Shown here piece after piece: positions 18,269-27,424 of a DNA stretch of 64,000 nucleotides (position 1 is its first letter; the number at the start of each line of letters is the position of its first letter). The translations under genes and the position numbers were made by a program. The DNA comes from CAZEQK01 sp964514395 (GTDB lineage: Bacteria > Bacillota > Bacilli > Tepidibacillales > Tepidibacillaceae). The stretch is taken from positions 32,150 to 96,149 of the forward strand of contig CAZEQK010000009.1 of NCBI GenBank assembly GCA_964514395.1. Reading direction: 5' to 3'. The notes beneath the pieces are model-generated. The model was not told the DNA's origin and ran no database searches. It saw only the letters and a list, made by a program, of their open reading frames with translations.

Positions 18269-18838
18269 TTAAATTATTTTCTTTCTGATTAATACACCCA
18301 AAATAAAATCAATAAAAAAATGAGCAATAAAAGCTGTGAACCATTCAGAATATATCATTAAATAGCCAAGCCCTATACTAATTAAAAACGTAACAAGGAT
18401 TAAAAGTACTTTTTTTAAATATCTAAAATGAATAACCGTAAATAAAAAACTCGTTGGGAAAATACCTAATAATGGCTGTATAGTACCTCTAAATAAAAAT
18501 TCTTCAGTAAACCCTACCACTAATGCAATGATAGCTATTTGCCAAATTGGAAGGTCTTTAAAAAGTTTTTCATTTAAACCACCATCATCCATCCATTCTT
18601 TTGGTAATTTTTTTGAAAATATTATATCGAAGGTAACAACAATGATACTAAAGGTTAACCCATAAAAAAAGATGCTAGGTAAATGATTTGGCATAATTGA
18701 TAATAAAGCTTGTACAGGACTTTGTCGATATAATAAATAGAAAAGTAAAAAAGAAACAAATAGGATGATGAATTGTGTGAAAAATACATTTAATATTAAT
18801 AGTTTAATATCAATCGAATGAATATCTATTTTTTTCAT
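18269..18838 (-). CDS. CPBP-family intramembrane metalloprotease
   Basis: Membrane protein with about five or six hydrophobic segments and the CPBP (type II CAAX-like) motifs: FTEEFLFRG (EExxxR), then HF in the next segment (VIHFRYL) and HFFIDF near the C-terminus. The substrate is unknown; the family includes proteases and immunity proteins. ATG 18838 is preferred because AAGGGAG lies 4 nt upstream; a more distal ATG nine codons earlier has no site. It is divergent from the next gene. Confidence 0.8.
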   Translation of the reverse strand: MKKIDIHSIDIKLLILNVFFTQFIILFVSFLLFYLLYRQSPVQALLSIMPNHLPSIFFYGLTFSIIVVTFDIIFSKKLPKEWMDDGGLNEKLFKDLPIWQIAIIALVVGFTEEFLFRGTIQPLLGIFPTSFLFTVIHFRYLKKVLLILVTFLISIGLGYLMIYSEWFTAFIAHFFIDFILGVLIRKKII

Positions 18839-18972
18839 TGTCTCCCTTGCCCTTTCCCTTTTCATGATTTATGCTAAATTCATCATAACATAGAATTTTA
18901 AAAGTTATTATTTAGTTTTCAGCTATTTTTCTTTATACTATAATGGAGTTTATTTATTTGGAGGAGAACAAA

Positions 18973-19785
18973 ATGAACACAGACAGGTTATCTTTTAAAG
19001 ACTATGTATTAATTTATTTTATTATTTTTCTAGTTGTCGTTTTTCTAGGTGGATTTTTTCTAGGAGCCCAAGTAATGGAAAACAAATTAACCAGTGCACA
19101 AGCTTCTTTGAAAAAAAATAAAGAAGTCTCTTCTGAAGCTGAGATAACAAAGTTTTACAATAAAATATATTTACCAGTATACACCTACAATAAAGATGTT
19201 TTTAATAGAATGAAATCAAATCATGAATTAAAACAAAATGAGATTAGTTTATTGACTGATACGGGTAATATCATAGAATCTAATTTGAATATGTATACGT
19301 ATCAATCACCATACTTAAAATTATCCCTTACTCATCTAAAGGGTACTATTCAAAGTCTATTGTCTACTGTAGGACAAAAAAATAATGACGAATTAATAAA
19401 TAAAGCATTTGACCAATTTTTAAATGGACAAAAATCTTTTTATCAAGCCATTTGGATATGGGAACAATCGACCAAAACAAATATAACCTCTTTAAATACC
19501 GAATCCCAAACAGACTGGATTGAATGGGAAAAAGCAGATTTACATCAAAAAGACTATATCGTAGCTTCCATTCTATTAAAAAAGTCGATACACACCTTTT
19601 TAAAGCCTGAAGATATAACAGGTCACATTGACTCATACATAAAAGAAAACAAGAAGGTTATACTTGAGCTAGAAGATATGGTAAATCTTTTAATAAAATC
19701 AGATTCAATACAGGATAAAGACTTCTCGAAGTATAAACATTGGTATAACAATGTTCCATATCCAAACATATTAAATTTTAATTAA
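18973..19785 (+). CDS. Hypothetical exported or membrane-anchored protein
   Basis: I do not recognise the family. The 270-residue product has one N-terminal membrane segment (about residues 9-31, YVLIYFIIFLVVVFLGGFFLG) followed by a helical, polar domain that should lie outside the membrane. No cysteine pairs, metal motif or catalytic signature stand out. ATG 18973 is chosen because TTGGAGGAG sits 6 nt upstream; an ATG ten codons earlier is the alternative. The ferredoxin gene follows after about 100 nt on the same strand. Confidence 0.6.
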   Translation: MNTDRLSFKDYVLIYFIIFLVVVFLGGFFLGAQVMENKLTSAQASLKKNKEVSSEAEITKFYNKIYLPVYTYNKDVFNRMKSNHELKQNEISLLTDTGNIIESNLNMYTYQSPYLKLSLTHLKGTIQSLLSTVGQKNNDELINKAFDQFLNGQKSFYQAIWIWEQSTKTNITSLNTESQTDWIEWEKADLHQKDYIVASILLKKSIHTFLKPEDITGHIDSYIKENKKVILELEDMVNLLIKSDSIQDKDFSKYKHWYNNVPYPNILNFN

Positions 19786-19887
19786 AATTATATTAGTTAC
19801 TTGCATTCTTTTTAAATACACTCTAAAATAGAAAAGGAAGTTAGCATTAGTAAACAACTTCTATTAGATACGGGAGGTGAAACATAG

Positions 19888-20097
19888 ATGAAAACTTGGG
19901 TGGATAAAGATACCTGTATTGCTTGTGGTGCTTGTGGTGCTACAGCTCCTGATGTATTTGACTATGATGATGATGGTATTGCATTTAATAAAATTGATGA
20001 CAATCAAAATACAGCAGAAATCGCAGAGGATTTTCATGATGATGTTCGTGATGCTGCTGATGGTTGCCCAACTGACTCCATCAAAGTCGAGGAGTAA
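19888..20097 (+). CDS. fer: Ferredoxin with one 4Fe-4S cluster
   Basis: Small acidic electron carrier of 69 residues, like Bacillus ferredoxin. Cluster ligands are CIACGAC at residues 10, 13 and 16 and the CP near residue 60. The TAPDVF segment after the third cysteine, where clostridial types start their second cluster motif, shows it is a single-cluster type. The binding site GGGAGGTGA is strong and a textbook terminator follows. It is a plausible partner for the oxidoreductase and the aldehyde oxidoreductase in this window, though no operon links them. Confidence 0.9.
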   Translation: MKTWVDKDTCIACGACGATAPDVFDYDDDGIAFNKIDDNQNTAEIAEDFHDDVRDAADGCPTDSIKVEE

Positions 20098-20110
20098 TTT
20101 AACTTACATA

Positions 20111-20140
20111 AAACCGCTTAGTAACCTAGGCGGTTTTTTG
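20111..20140 (+). terminator. Terminator of the ferredoxin gene
   Basis: Eleven-bp stem AAACCGCTTAG / CTAGGCGGTTT with a TAAC loop and a T-run. Confidence 0.85.
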
Positions 20141-20162
20141 ATTTGATTAAAAGTAAAACTAT

Positions 20163-20191
20163 TAAAAAACCCCCTCGATTTGAGGGAGCTT
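20163..20191 (-). terminator. Second terminator after hppA
   Basis: Stem CCCTC / GAGGG followed by GGTTTTTT on the minus strand. It backs up the first hppA terminator at 20229-20255. Confidence 0.65.
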
Positions 20192-20228
20192 GAGACAAAG
20201 TCACGGTTTATAGACTTTATTTATAAAC

Positions 20229-20255
20229 AAAAACTCCCTTGAATGAGGGAGTTTT
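20229..20255 (-). terminator. First terminator after hppA
   Basis: Stem AAAACTCCCT / AGGGAGTTTT with a short loop, symmetrical with T-runs on both strands. Confidence 0.75.
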
Positions 20256-20265
20256 ACTATTCTTA

Positions 20266-22320
20266 TCAACCACCAAAAATCACTGCAATAATAGGTGCAA
20301 TAATTAATGAAATAGTACCCATAACTTTAATTAGAGGGTTCATAGCAGGTCCTGCAGTGTCTTTAAATGGATCACCTACAGTATCTCCAATAACTGCTGC
20401 AGCGTGAGCTTCAGTGCCTTTACCACCATGAACTCCAGTTTCAATATACTTTTTGGCATTGTCCCATGCACCACCTGCATTTGACATGAAAATAGCTAAG
20501 AGCACTCCAGAAGCTGTTGCACCAGCTAAGGTCGCACCTAGTGCAATAGGACCTAAAATAAAACCTACAGCTAATGGTGTCCCAATTGCTAGAGCACCTG
20601 GAGCAATCATTTCCCTAATAGCTGCCTTTGTACTAATGTCAACGCATTTAGCATAGTCAGGCTTATTCTTCCCTTCCATAATACCAGGGATTTCTCTAAA
20701 TTGTCTTCTCACTTCTTCAATCATTTCAAATGCAGCTCGACCTACGGCATCCATCGCTCTAGAAGCAACTAAGAAAGGCACTGTCGCACCAATGAATAAT
20801 CCCACAACCACTAATGGATCTAGTAAGTTAATAGAAGTCAATTCTGCTGATTTTGCATAAGCTGTAAATAATGCCATTGCTGTTAAAGCCGCAGAACCAA
20901 TAGCAAAACCTTTAGCAACTGCAGCAGTTGTATTTCCAACTGCATCTAATTTATCAGTATTTTTACGAACCTCAGGACCTAGTTCAGCCATTTCCGCAAT
21001 ACCACCAGCGTTATCTGCAACTGGACCAAAGGAATCAATGGCAACTACCATACCTGCTGTAGATAACATTCCCATAGCAGCCATTGCGATACCATAAATA
21101 CCTAACCCGTTTGCAATGTTTTGTGCCACGTAGTATGAACCACCGATTGCTGCTACTATAACAAGCATAGGAGGAGCTGTACTTTTTAAACCAACCGCAA
21201 GTCCTTTAATAATATTTGTTGCAGGACCAGTTAATGAAGCTTGAGCAATCTCCTGAACCGATTTTTTATGATAAGAAGTATATATTTCTGTTAAATATCC
21301 GATAAGAACATTTGTTATTAATCCGAATAATAATGCTAACCAAATACCTAGACTATTATCACCAAACAAACTGGAAGCTACGAAATAGGAACCGATCGCA
21401 GTGATAAAATTTGTGCCCCACAGACCAAAGTTTAATGCAGTTTGTGGATTCGCATCATCATTGTTTAATCTTACAAAGAATGTACTGATAATGGCAGCAA
21501 TGATTCCAACAGCACCAATCAATAGCGGGAATATTACTCCAGAAAAACCAAGAATGGTATTACCAATAATCATAGCAGCTATACTTGTTGCAGCATAGGA
21601 CTCAAAAAGGTCAGCCCCCATTCCAGCTGTATCACCAACATTGTCTCCAACGTTATCAGCAATTACAGCAGGATTTCTTGGATCGTCCTCTGGAATACCA
21701 GCTTCAATCTTACCTACTAAGTCTGCTCCTACATCGGCAGCCTTTGTATAAATACCGCCACCGATTCTTGCAAATAATGCAACCGCACTTGCCCCAAAGG
21801 CAAAACTATTGATAACTACAGCATTTCCATAAAGTATAAATAAACCTGATACCCCAGCCAACGCCAAACCAGCAACAGATAGACCCATTACTGCTCCACC
21901 ACGGAAAGCAATTGTTAAAGCCTTACCAAGGCTTTCTCTTGCAGCATTCGTAGTACGTGCATTAGACTTTGTTGTACTAAGCATACCAGCGTACCCAGCT
22001 ATCGCTGAAGAAACAGCACCAACTAAAAATGAGATTGGTAAAGCCGTTTTAGATAAATCCTTTAGATTTGTAGCACCATGTGCAAATAGTTTAGGGTCTA
22101 CAAAAAATAGTGCTATTGTGATAATTACTACAATTGGTAACAATGTTCTGTACTGTCTATTTAAGAAAGCCATAGCCCCTTCAAAAATAGCGTCAGATAA
22201 TTCCTTCATTCTAGCTGTACCCATACTTTCTTTTAAAACACTAGCTAAAAAAATGCCCGCTGTACCTATGGATAGTATTCCAGCGAAAAATGCTATCCAT
22301 GCTAAATTAAAGTTGTCCAT
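20266..22320 (-). CDS. hppA: Membrane pyrophosphatase, K+-dependent type
   Basis: Ion-pumping pyrophosphatase of 684 residues and about 16 membrane segments that couples PPi hydrolysis to H+ or Na+ export. The substrate motif GGGIYTKAADVGADLVGK and the following DNVGDNVGDTAGMGADLFE are intact, as is the C-terminal DTVGDPFKDT. The GNTTAA motif (Ala where K+-independent enzymes have Lys) indicates K+ dependence; whether H+ or Na+ is pumped cannot be read by eye. The ATG at 22320 has GGAGGAAG upstream. A sigma-A promoter gives the mRNA a leader of about 230 nt. Confidence 0.93.
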   Translation of the reverse strand: MDNFNLAWIAFFAGILSIGTAGIFLASVLKESMGTARMKELSDAIFEGAMAFLNRQYRTLLPIVVIITIALFFVDPKLFAHGATNLKDLSKTALPISFLVGAVSSAIAGYAGMLSTTKSNARTTNAARESLGKALTIAFRGGAVMGLSVAGLALAGVSGLFILYGNAVVINSFAFGASAVALFARIGGGIYTKAADVGADLVGKIEAGIPEDDPRNPAVIADNVGDNVGDTAGMGADLFESYAATSIAAMIIGNTILGFSGVIFPLLIGAVGIIAAIISTFFVRLNNDDANPQTALNFGLWGTNFITAIGSYFVASSLFGDNSLGIWLALLFGLITNVLIGYLTEIYTSYHKKSVQEIAQASLTGPATNIIKGLAVGLKSTAPPMLVIVAAIGGSYYVAQNIANGLGIYGIAMAAMGMLSTAGMVVAIDSFGPVADNAGGIAEMAELGPEVRKNTDKLDAVGNTTAAVAKGFAIGSAALTAMALFTAYAKSAELTSINLLDPLVVVGLFIGATVPFLVASRAMDAVGRAAFEMIEEVRRQFREIPGIMEGKNKPDYAKCVDISTKAAIREMIAPGALAIGTPLAVGFILGPIALGATLAGATASGVLLAIFMSNAGGAWDNAKKYIETGVHGGKGTEAHAAAVIGDTVGDPFKDTAGPAMNPLIKVMGTISLIIAPIIAVIFGG

Positions 22321-22554
22321 CTATTTAACTTCCTCCTCTTTTTTTTTTCAATAATTAAATTTAAAACATAAAAAATAAACTTTAAAATTGCTAAATCTTA
22401 ATATTAATCACCAATGAAAGCTTAATGAGCCTCGTCCCATTTGTCTAATAGGGTTGGGTATAAACCTAAAGACAAATAAAAAGATAAAGACTAGGGCGAA
22501 AATTTATATAAAATGATAGGTGATCATATCATTTTTACCCTAATAAAAAATCCA
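22321..22554 (-). promoter_or_regulatory. Long structured leader of hppA, class unassigned
   Basis: The predicted mRNA leader has two clear stems. One (22491-22543) has outer TAGGG/CCCTA around an inner AATGATA/TATCATT hairpin. The other (22439-22477) has a perfect 8-bp ATTTGTCT/AGACAAAT stem with a 23-nt loop. I compared it by eye with purine, lysine, SAM, TPP, cobalamin, fluoride, guanidine, c-di-GMP and T-box consensus elements and saw no match. Confidence 0.45.
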
Positions 22555-22560
22555 TGTGTA

Positions 22561-22589
22561 ATTTTAGCACAGTGACGTGGTATTTACAA
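22561..22589 (-). promoter_or_regulatory. Sigma-A promoter of hppA
   Basis: TTGTAA, 17-bp spacer, TAAAAT, with TG two bases further upstream of the -10 hexamer. Bases 22590-22723 beyond it hold no gene that I can see. Confidence 0.65.
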
Positions 22590-22723
22590 TAATATTCTTA
22601 TTGCAAACATTCTTAGATAATAAACTAATTAGCAATTTTTGCTATTTAATTATTATATACCGTTTTAAAAGATCTTAACCACTAGCACATACCGCAATAA
22701 TAGCTTAATCCCAGTCCCATACT

Positions 22724-22753
22724 AAATAAAATAGCTAGATATTTACTAGCTAT
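22724..22753 (-). terminator. Terminator of the LysM-M14 peptidase gene
   Basis: Perfect 8-bp stem ATAGCTAG / CTAGCTAT with a 7-nt loop and TTTATTT on the minus strand. Confidence 0.75.
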
Positions 22754-22766
22754 TGATTATTATATA

Positions 22767-23966
22767 TTAAAGTAATGGTGCTTCCAACATAATAGATACA
22801 TTTTCTCTATAAATTTGTGAAAATTGTGTAATTGGTAAAGGGTTAAAACCAAGTCCAACCTCTATTGTAAAGCCTGGTTTTTTATATTCTTGAATAAACC
22901 AATCCTTATAACCGGCAGCACTGCTTGCTGTCCTTTCTGCGACATAGCCTGATAGCCTGCCTAGACGATTCGCTATTTCAAAAGAATTTCCCGGCTCCAT
23001 TTCCATAAATCCCCAATAAATTAACTGACCTTGAGAGTGAAAAGCTAATACCTTTTCAAATTCATGTTTCTTAGTAAATTGATATATCGCAATTGACTCT
23101 GGTTCAGTTAAAGACCTGGTTCCTCCATATTTTTTGGGGTAGGGTCTATCTGGACTTTTATCGTTTTCATGATCCCACTGGGCGGGCCACTGATGATTTA
23201 AGTCCACTCCTCGAATATTAGCTGTCCAGCTATAGAATCTATCCGATCCATTATTCATATCTAATACCTGTTGGTAGAAAGGATGGTCAGGTGTAATACC
23301 ATGTTGTACCAGTTCAACTCCATCCGGATTCACTATTGGAACCATCCAAATGGAAGTGTTTTCATGTAGATACGTAATATCATATCCACGAAATTTGCTA
23401 TTTTTAGAATAGGCATAGGCATAATCTTCTATGAATTTCATTAACAGTAATCCCGTTACATGCTCATTCGCGTGCCAATCACCACTATAGAACACTTTTC
23501 TTTTCCCTTTCCCTATTCGAAGTGCATAAATATTTTTACCTAAAACAGACGAACCGATCACCTCTGTTTGGATAAATGGATACTTTTGCTTTAAGCTGAC
23601 TATATTCTCCTTTAAATCATCATAGCTATATTCTTGATTTGTTTTAATAATTCCCTTTATTTTCCTAAGAGGTATATTTATTATTTGTCCAGGAGCTATC
23701 TTTTCATTTAATTTAATATGTGGGTTAGCAACAATAAGCTCGTTTTCATGAACAAAAAACTTCTTTTCAATCATGGATAAGGTATCCTTATGTTGGACTA
23801 CATATTTTTTATAGCTTTTATCAGGTATTTCAAGAATTTGACCAGGATAAATGTAATCATCGACAGTAATTGACGGGTTAGAATCATATAGCGCATTTAT
23901 CGTTATTTCAAATCTATTGGCAATTTTGGTCATCGTATCACCTTTCCGTGCGATATATTCAAACAC
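22767..23966 (-). CDS. LysM-M14 gamma-D-glutamyl diamino-acid peptidase
   Basis: Zinc carboxypeptidase-family peptidase with two N-terminal LysM domains (about residues 2-45 and 50-95), the layout of the endopeptidase I that cuts gamma-D-glutamyl-diaminopimelate bonds in spore-formers (compare B. subtilis YqgT). The zinc motif HxxE is in GDWHANEHV, with further family blocks VPIVNPDGVE and VDLNHQWP. GTG 23966 is chosen: GGAGGGGG lies 7 nt upstream. The reading frame continues 37 codons further, but those would lie in the resE terminator, so the apparent N-terminal membrane segment there is not real. No signal peptide remains. Confidence 0.85.
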   Translation of the reverse strand: MFEYIARKGDTMTKIANRFEITINALYDSNPSITVDDYIYPGQILEIPDKSYKKYVVQHKDTLSMIEKKFFVHENELIVANPHIKLNEKIAPGQIINIPLRKIKGIIKTNQEYSYDDLKENIVSLKQKYPFIQTEVIGSSVLGKNIYALRIGKGKRKVFYSGDWHANEHVTGLLLMKFIEDYAYAYSKNSKFRGYDITYLHENTSIWMVPIVNPDGVELVQHGITPDHPFYQQVLDMNNGSDRFYSWTANIRGVDLNHQWPAQWDHENDKSPDRPYPKKYGGTRSLTEPESIAIYQFTKKHEFEKVLAFHSQGQLIYWGFMEMEPGNSFEIANRLGRLSGYVAERTASSAAGYKDWFIQEYKKPGFTIEVGLGFNPLPITQFSQIYRENVSIMLEAPLL

Positions 23967-24028
23967 GTTATTGCCCCCTCCAATAAGTATTCTAAATTCA
24001 ATTAATACTACTATATATGCCAATATAA

Positions 24029-24058
24029 TAAAAAAAACTACTGGTGAGTAGTTTTTTT
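24029..24058 (-). terminator. Terminator of the resD-resE operon
   Basis: Stem AACTACT / AGTAGTT with a short loop and a run of T on the minus strand. It lies between the resE stop and the peptidase GTG and decides that gene's start. Confidence 0.75.
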
Positions 24059-24073
24059 GAACGTAACAGTATA

Positions 24074-25825
24074 TCAACTCGGCTCAATATTGTTCGTCGG
24101 AAGAATGATTGAAAAGGTTGTACCTTGTCCAATTTTACTGCGAACCCTAATATTACCTTCGTGGGATTGGATAATGTTTTTTACAATGGATAAACCTAAT
24201 CCTGTTCCAGATTGCCCCCTAGTCCTCGCTTTGTCTGCTTTATAAAATCTTTCAAAAACAAAGGGTAAATCCTCTTCAGAAATGCCTATTCCTGAATCTT
24301 CTACTTCTATTATTATTTTACTTGATCCTTTCCTTTTAGCACGCAAAGTAATCCTGCCACCCTTTGGAGTGTGTCTTAAAGCATTATCAATTAAATTGGT
24401 CAATACTTGTTCCATACGATCTACATCAAAAAACACATTTGGCAAATAATTATCTAGCTCTTCTATCAGACTTATCTCTAAATCATTAGCTAAAGCTGAA
24501 AATTTCCTCGTCATTCTACTTAATAGTTGATATAGATCCGCTTTACAATACTGAAGCTGGTAATTGCCAGATTCAATCTTTGCCAAATCCAACAGATCAT
24601 TGACTAAACGCCTTAACCTTAATGATTCATCATAGATAATCTGTGCTAATTCTTTCTTTTCTTCTGGAGATTGTGCTATCTCATCAATAATTGCTTCACT
24701 ATAACCTTGAATCATTGAGATAGGGGTTCTTAACTCATGGGAAATGTTCGCTAAAAAATCCTTACGCAGTTTATTCAGCTTTCTTTCGTAGGTAACATCT
24801 CTAAAAACAGTAACAGCCCCATATATTCGTTTACCTGAATATAACGGAGTCATTTTAACTGCAAAAATACTTCCAGTAATCTGTACGTCTTCCTCAATAT
24901 TTTGTTTTTTTATGAGTATTTTCTTTAATAATTCTTTTAATGACTCTGGTAGCTGATAATCAGTCTCATGCCAAAAATGCAGCATCTGTTCAGCAGGGGG
25001 ATTAATCATAATTATTTCGCCATCTGTATTGACAGTTATAACACCATCAGCCATACTTTCTAAGATGTTTGCCAGCTTATCCTTTTCACTAGATAATGCT
25101 CGTACCGTATCATCAAGTTGGTTAGCCATCTGATTAAAGCTTAGTGCAAGATCACCTATCTCATCCGATGTTTTTATATTAACCTTCGCTTTAAAATCAC
25201 CACTCGCCATTCTCATCGCCGCTTTTTTCATCTCTCGAACAGGAGCAGTAATTCTAGTCGATAAAAAGAAAGCAAATACAGTGGTTAATAATATACCGAT
25301 ACCAGCAAATAGTAGAATGATTTTTTTAATATCATTCGTTGTTTTATAAAGGGTTTTTAATGATTGATAGATGATGATTGAACTAGTAACTTTTCCATTA
25401 TCATAGATTGGTATTGCCAATGCAAGTATGTCATTAGCATTACTAAATGTAATAAAATCTTTATAGAATTGATCATTTAATCGAACAATATTTTTTTTGT
25501 TAGCATAAATACGTGCTAATTGATCAGAAGTAAACAAAGCATTAATCGGAATAAAATCTCCATTTTTGTCTAGATGGGCAATCACTAAATTCGCATCAAT
25601 GGTTTTTACTACCTCCATCGAGGTCGTAATAGCACTGTCTTTATTATTGTAATCTTCAAGTATATTTGATATTTTATTTCCTATATTTAACAAATGATTG
25701 GACTGTTCCATGTAATAATAATGGTCAAAGTATTCAATTAAAAAAATACTAAGAAAAAGAAAAATTGCAGACACTAACACTATGATAGTTATCCATAGTT
25801 TTCCTACTACACTGCGAAATAACAC
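24074..25825 (-). CDS. resE: Sensor histidine kinase ResE-like
   Basis: Membrane kinase of 583 residues: membrane segments near 10-31 and 163-185 flank an extracellular sensor region, followed by HAMP (about 185-237), PAS (about 245-345), HisKA with the phospho-acceptor box SHELRTP, and HATPase (NLIDNALRHTP, GIGISEEDLPFVFERF, GTGLGLSIV). It lies end to end with resD, its presumed partner. In B. subtilis ResDE responds to oxygen limitation and nitric oxide; that role is inferred from order and domain layout only. Confidence 0.83.
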   Translation of the reverse strand: MLFRSVVGKLWITIIVLVSAIFLFLSIFLIEYFDHYYYMEQSNHLLNIGNKISNILEDYNNKDSAITTSMEVVKTIDANLVIAHLDKNGDFIPINALFTSDQLARIYANKKNIVRLNDQFYKDFITFSNANDILALAIPIYDNGKVTSSIIIYQSLKTLYKTTNDIKKIILLFAGIGILLTTVFAFFLSTRITAPVREMKKAAMRMASGDFKAKVNIKTSDEIGDLALSFNQMANQLDDTVRALSSEKDKLANILESMADGVITVNTDGEIIMINPPAEQMLHFWHETDYQLPESLKELLKKILIKKQNIEEDVQITGSIFAVKMTPLYSGKRIYGAVTVFRDVTYERKLNKLRKDFLANISHELRTPISMIQGYSEAIIDEIAQSPEEKKELAQIIYDESLRLRRLVNDLLDLAKIESGNYQLQYCKADLYQLLSRMTRKFSALANDLEISLIEELDNYLPNVFFDVDRMEQVLTNLIDNALRHTPKGGRITLRAKRKGSSKIIIEVEDSGIGISEEDLPFVFERFYKADKARTRGQSGTGLGLSIVKNIIQSHEGNIRVRSKIGQGTTFSIILPTNNIEPS

Positions 25826-26542
25826 TTATTTATGCACCTCTAACTTATAACCAACACCCCATACCGTAGTTATCATTTTAGCTGCATCCTCAGATATTTT
25901 ACTTAGCTTCTCCCTTAATCTTTTTATATGAGTATCAACGGTACGTAAATCACCAAAAAATTCATAATTCCATACGTCCTTTAATAGATCCTCTCTACTA
26001 AACACCTTATCTGGTGATATTGCAAGATAATATAACAATTCGTATTCCTTAGGAGTGAGGGTTATTTCTTTTCCTTCGATGGTAACACGGTGGGCATCAT
26101 GTTCTATCACTAACTCATCAAAAACAATGATATTATTAGCTCTTGTTGTATCCGGTGCTAAATATGCTGTTGCCGAGGCACGCTTCAAAATTGCTTTTAC
26201 GCGATAAACTACTTCTCTAGGACTAAAGGGCTTTACCACATAATCGTCAGCACCAACTTCAAAACCTTGTACTCGATTCGTCTCTTCCCCTTTAGCCGTT
26301 AACATAATAATTGGTGTTGACTTTATTTCTCTAACCTTTTGACAAACTTCAATGCCATCCATTTCTGGAAGCATAAGATCAAGAATCATTAAGTCATAAT
26401 TTATTTGCATTGCTTTTTCTAATGCGGTAATACCATCTCCAGCCTCATCAATTTCAAATCCTTCTCGTTCTAAATACATCTTTAATAGCCTCCGTATTCT
26501 ATCTTCATCATCAACAATCAATATTCGATAATTGTCAGCCAC
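25826..26542 (-). CDS. resD: OmpR-family response regulator ResD-like
   Basis: A 238-residue regulator with a receiver (acidic pair DDED, phospho-acceptor Asp in LMILDLMLPEMDG, Thr in MLTAKGE, Lys in VVKPFSPRE) and a winged-helix DNA-binding domain ending GVGYKLE. It starts 82 nt after rluB and abuts resE. The order spmA-spmB-rluB-res matches B. subtilis, but resA, resB and resC for cytochrome c maturation are missing between rluB and resD. Confidence 0.87.
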   Translation of the reverse strand: MADNYRILIVDDEDRIRRLLKMYLEREGFEIDEAGDGITALEKAMQINYDLMILDLMLPEMDGIEVCQKVREIKSTPIIMLTAKGEETNRVQGFEVGADDYVVKPFSPREVVYRVKAILKRASATAYLAPDTTRANNIIVFDELVIEHDAHRVTIEGKEITLTPKEYELLYYLAISPDKVFSREDLLKDVWNYEFFGDLRTVDTHIKRLREKLSKISEDAAKMITTVWGVGYKLEVHK

Positions 26543-26624
26543 TATTTCACCCCACCATTAAAAATTGATTCTTATTATGTATTATTTTATATGATTTTTT
26601 TTCTTATTACTATCATCAAAAATG

Positions 26625-27350
26625 TTAACAAGTTAATTTAACTGCTTTTTTCAATTGGCAAATCTCATCTTTTGATAAAAGACGAAAGCTACCAACTGGA
26701 ACACCCGCCAATGTAAGAAAGCCATATTTTACCCGTTTAAGATTTATTACTCGATAATTGATGTACTTAAACATTCTTCGTATCTGTCGTTTCCTGCCCT
26801 CATGAATAATGACCTCAATCTTAGCTTGATTTTTTTGGTTTTTGCTAATTATCTTAAGGCTTGCTGGAGAAGTTCTTCCTTCCTCAAGCTCAATACCTTC
26901 TCGCAATTTATTAAGCTCAGCTTCCGATGGGATTCCACTAATGATGACTTCATAGATCTTATTTATTTCAAATTTCGGATGCATCAAATGGTTAGCAAGC
27001 TCCCCAATATTCGTTAATAACAATAAGCCTTCACTATCATAGTCTAATCTACCAACAGGATACACGCGTTCACATATATCGATTAAATCAATGACCGTTT
27101 CTCTACCCTGTGGATCCTCCATCGTCGTTATAACCTTTCTTGGTTTATTAAATAATACAACTATTTCATTGTTGTTCATTTTTATTTTTTTTCCATTTAC
27201 CCGAACATCATCGAGACTGGGATCAACCTTAATTCCTAACTCTTGAACTGTATGACCATTTACAGTTACTAAACCATCTAAAATCATTTGTTCCGCCCTT
27301 CGCCTCGATGTAATCCCCGCATTTGCAATCACCTTTTGTAGTCTTTCCAT
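26625..27350 (-). CDS. rluB: 23S rRNA pseudouridine synthase
   Basis: Isomerises a uridine in the 23S rRNA (position 2605 class in E. coli). An S4 RNA-binding domain occupies residues 1-60 (MERLQKVIANAGITSRRRAE), and the catalytic motif GRLDYDSEGLLLLTN carries the active Asp. ATG 27350 is chosen over a TTG eight codons upstream because it begins the conserved S4 start and has AAGGTG nearby. It lies between spmB and resD, as in B. subtilis. Confidence 0.9.
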   Translation of the reverse strand: MERLQKVIANAGITSRRRAEQMILDGLVTVNGHTVQELGIKVDPSLDDVRVNGKKIKMNNNEIVVLFNKPRKVITTMEDPQGRETVIDLIDICERVYPVGRLDYDSEGLLLLTNIGELANHLMHPKFEINKIYEVIISGIPSEAELNKLREGIELEEGRTSPASLKIISKNQKNQAKIEVIIHEGRKRQIRRMFKYINYRVINLKRVKYGFLTLAGVPVGSFRLLSKDEICQLKKAVKLTC

Positions 27351-27424
27351 GAAAGCACCTTCTCTTTTATCCAAAATATCATTATATACATTTTAGTATA
27401 TTATAAACAAACAAAATTTAGCTA

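Noticed and set aside
19919..20146. Overlapping plus-strand frame across the ferredoxin gene
   Set aside because: It is a shadow of the ferredoxin codons, runs into the terminator and has no ribosome binding site.
22321..22554. hppA leader as a known riboswitch (purine, SAM, fluoride, guanidine, c-di-GMP)
   Set aside because: None of the conserved cores of these classes could be found by eye; it is listed as unassigned only.
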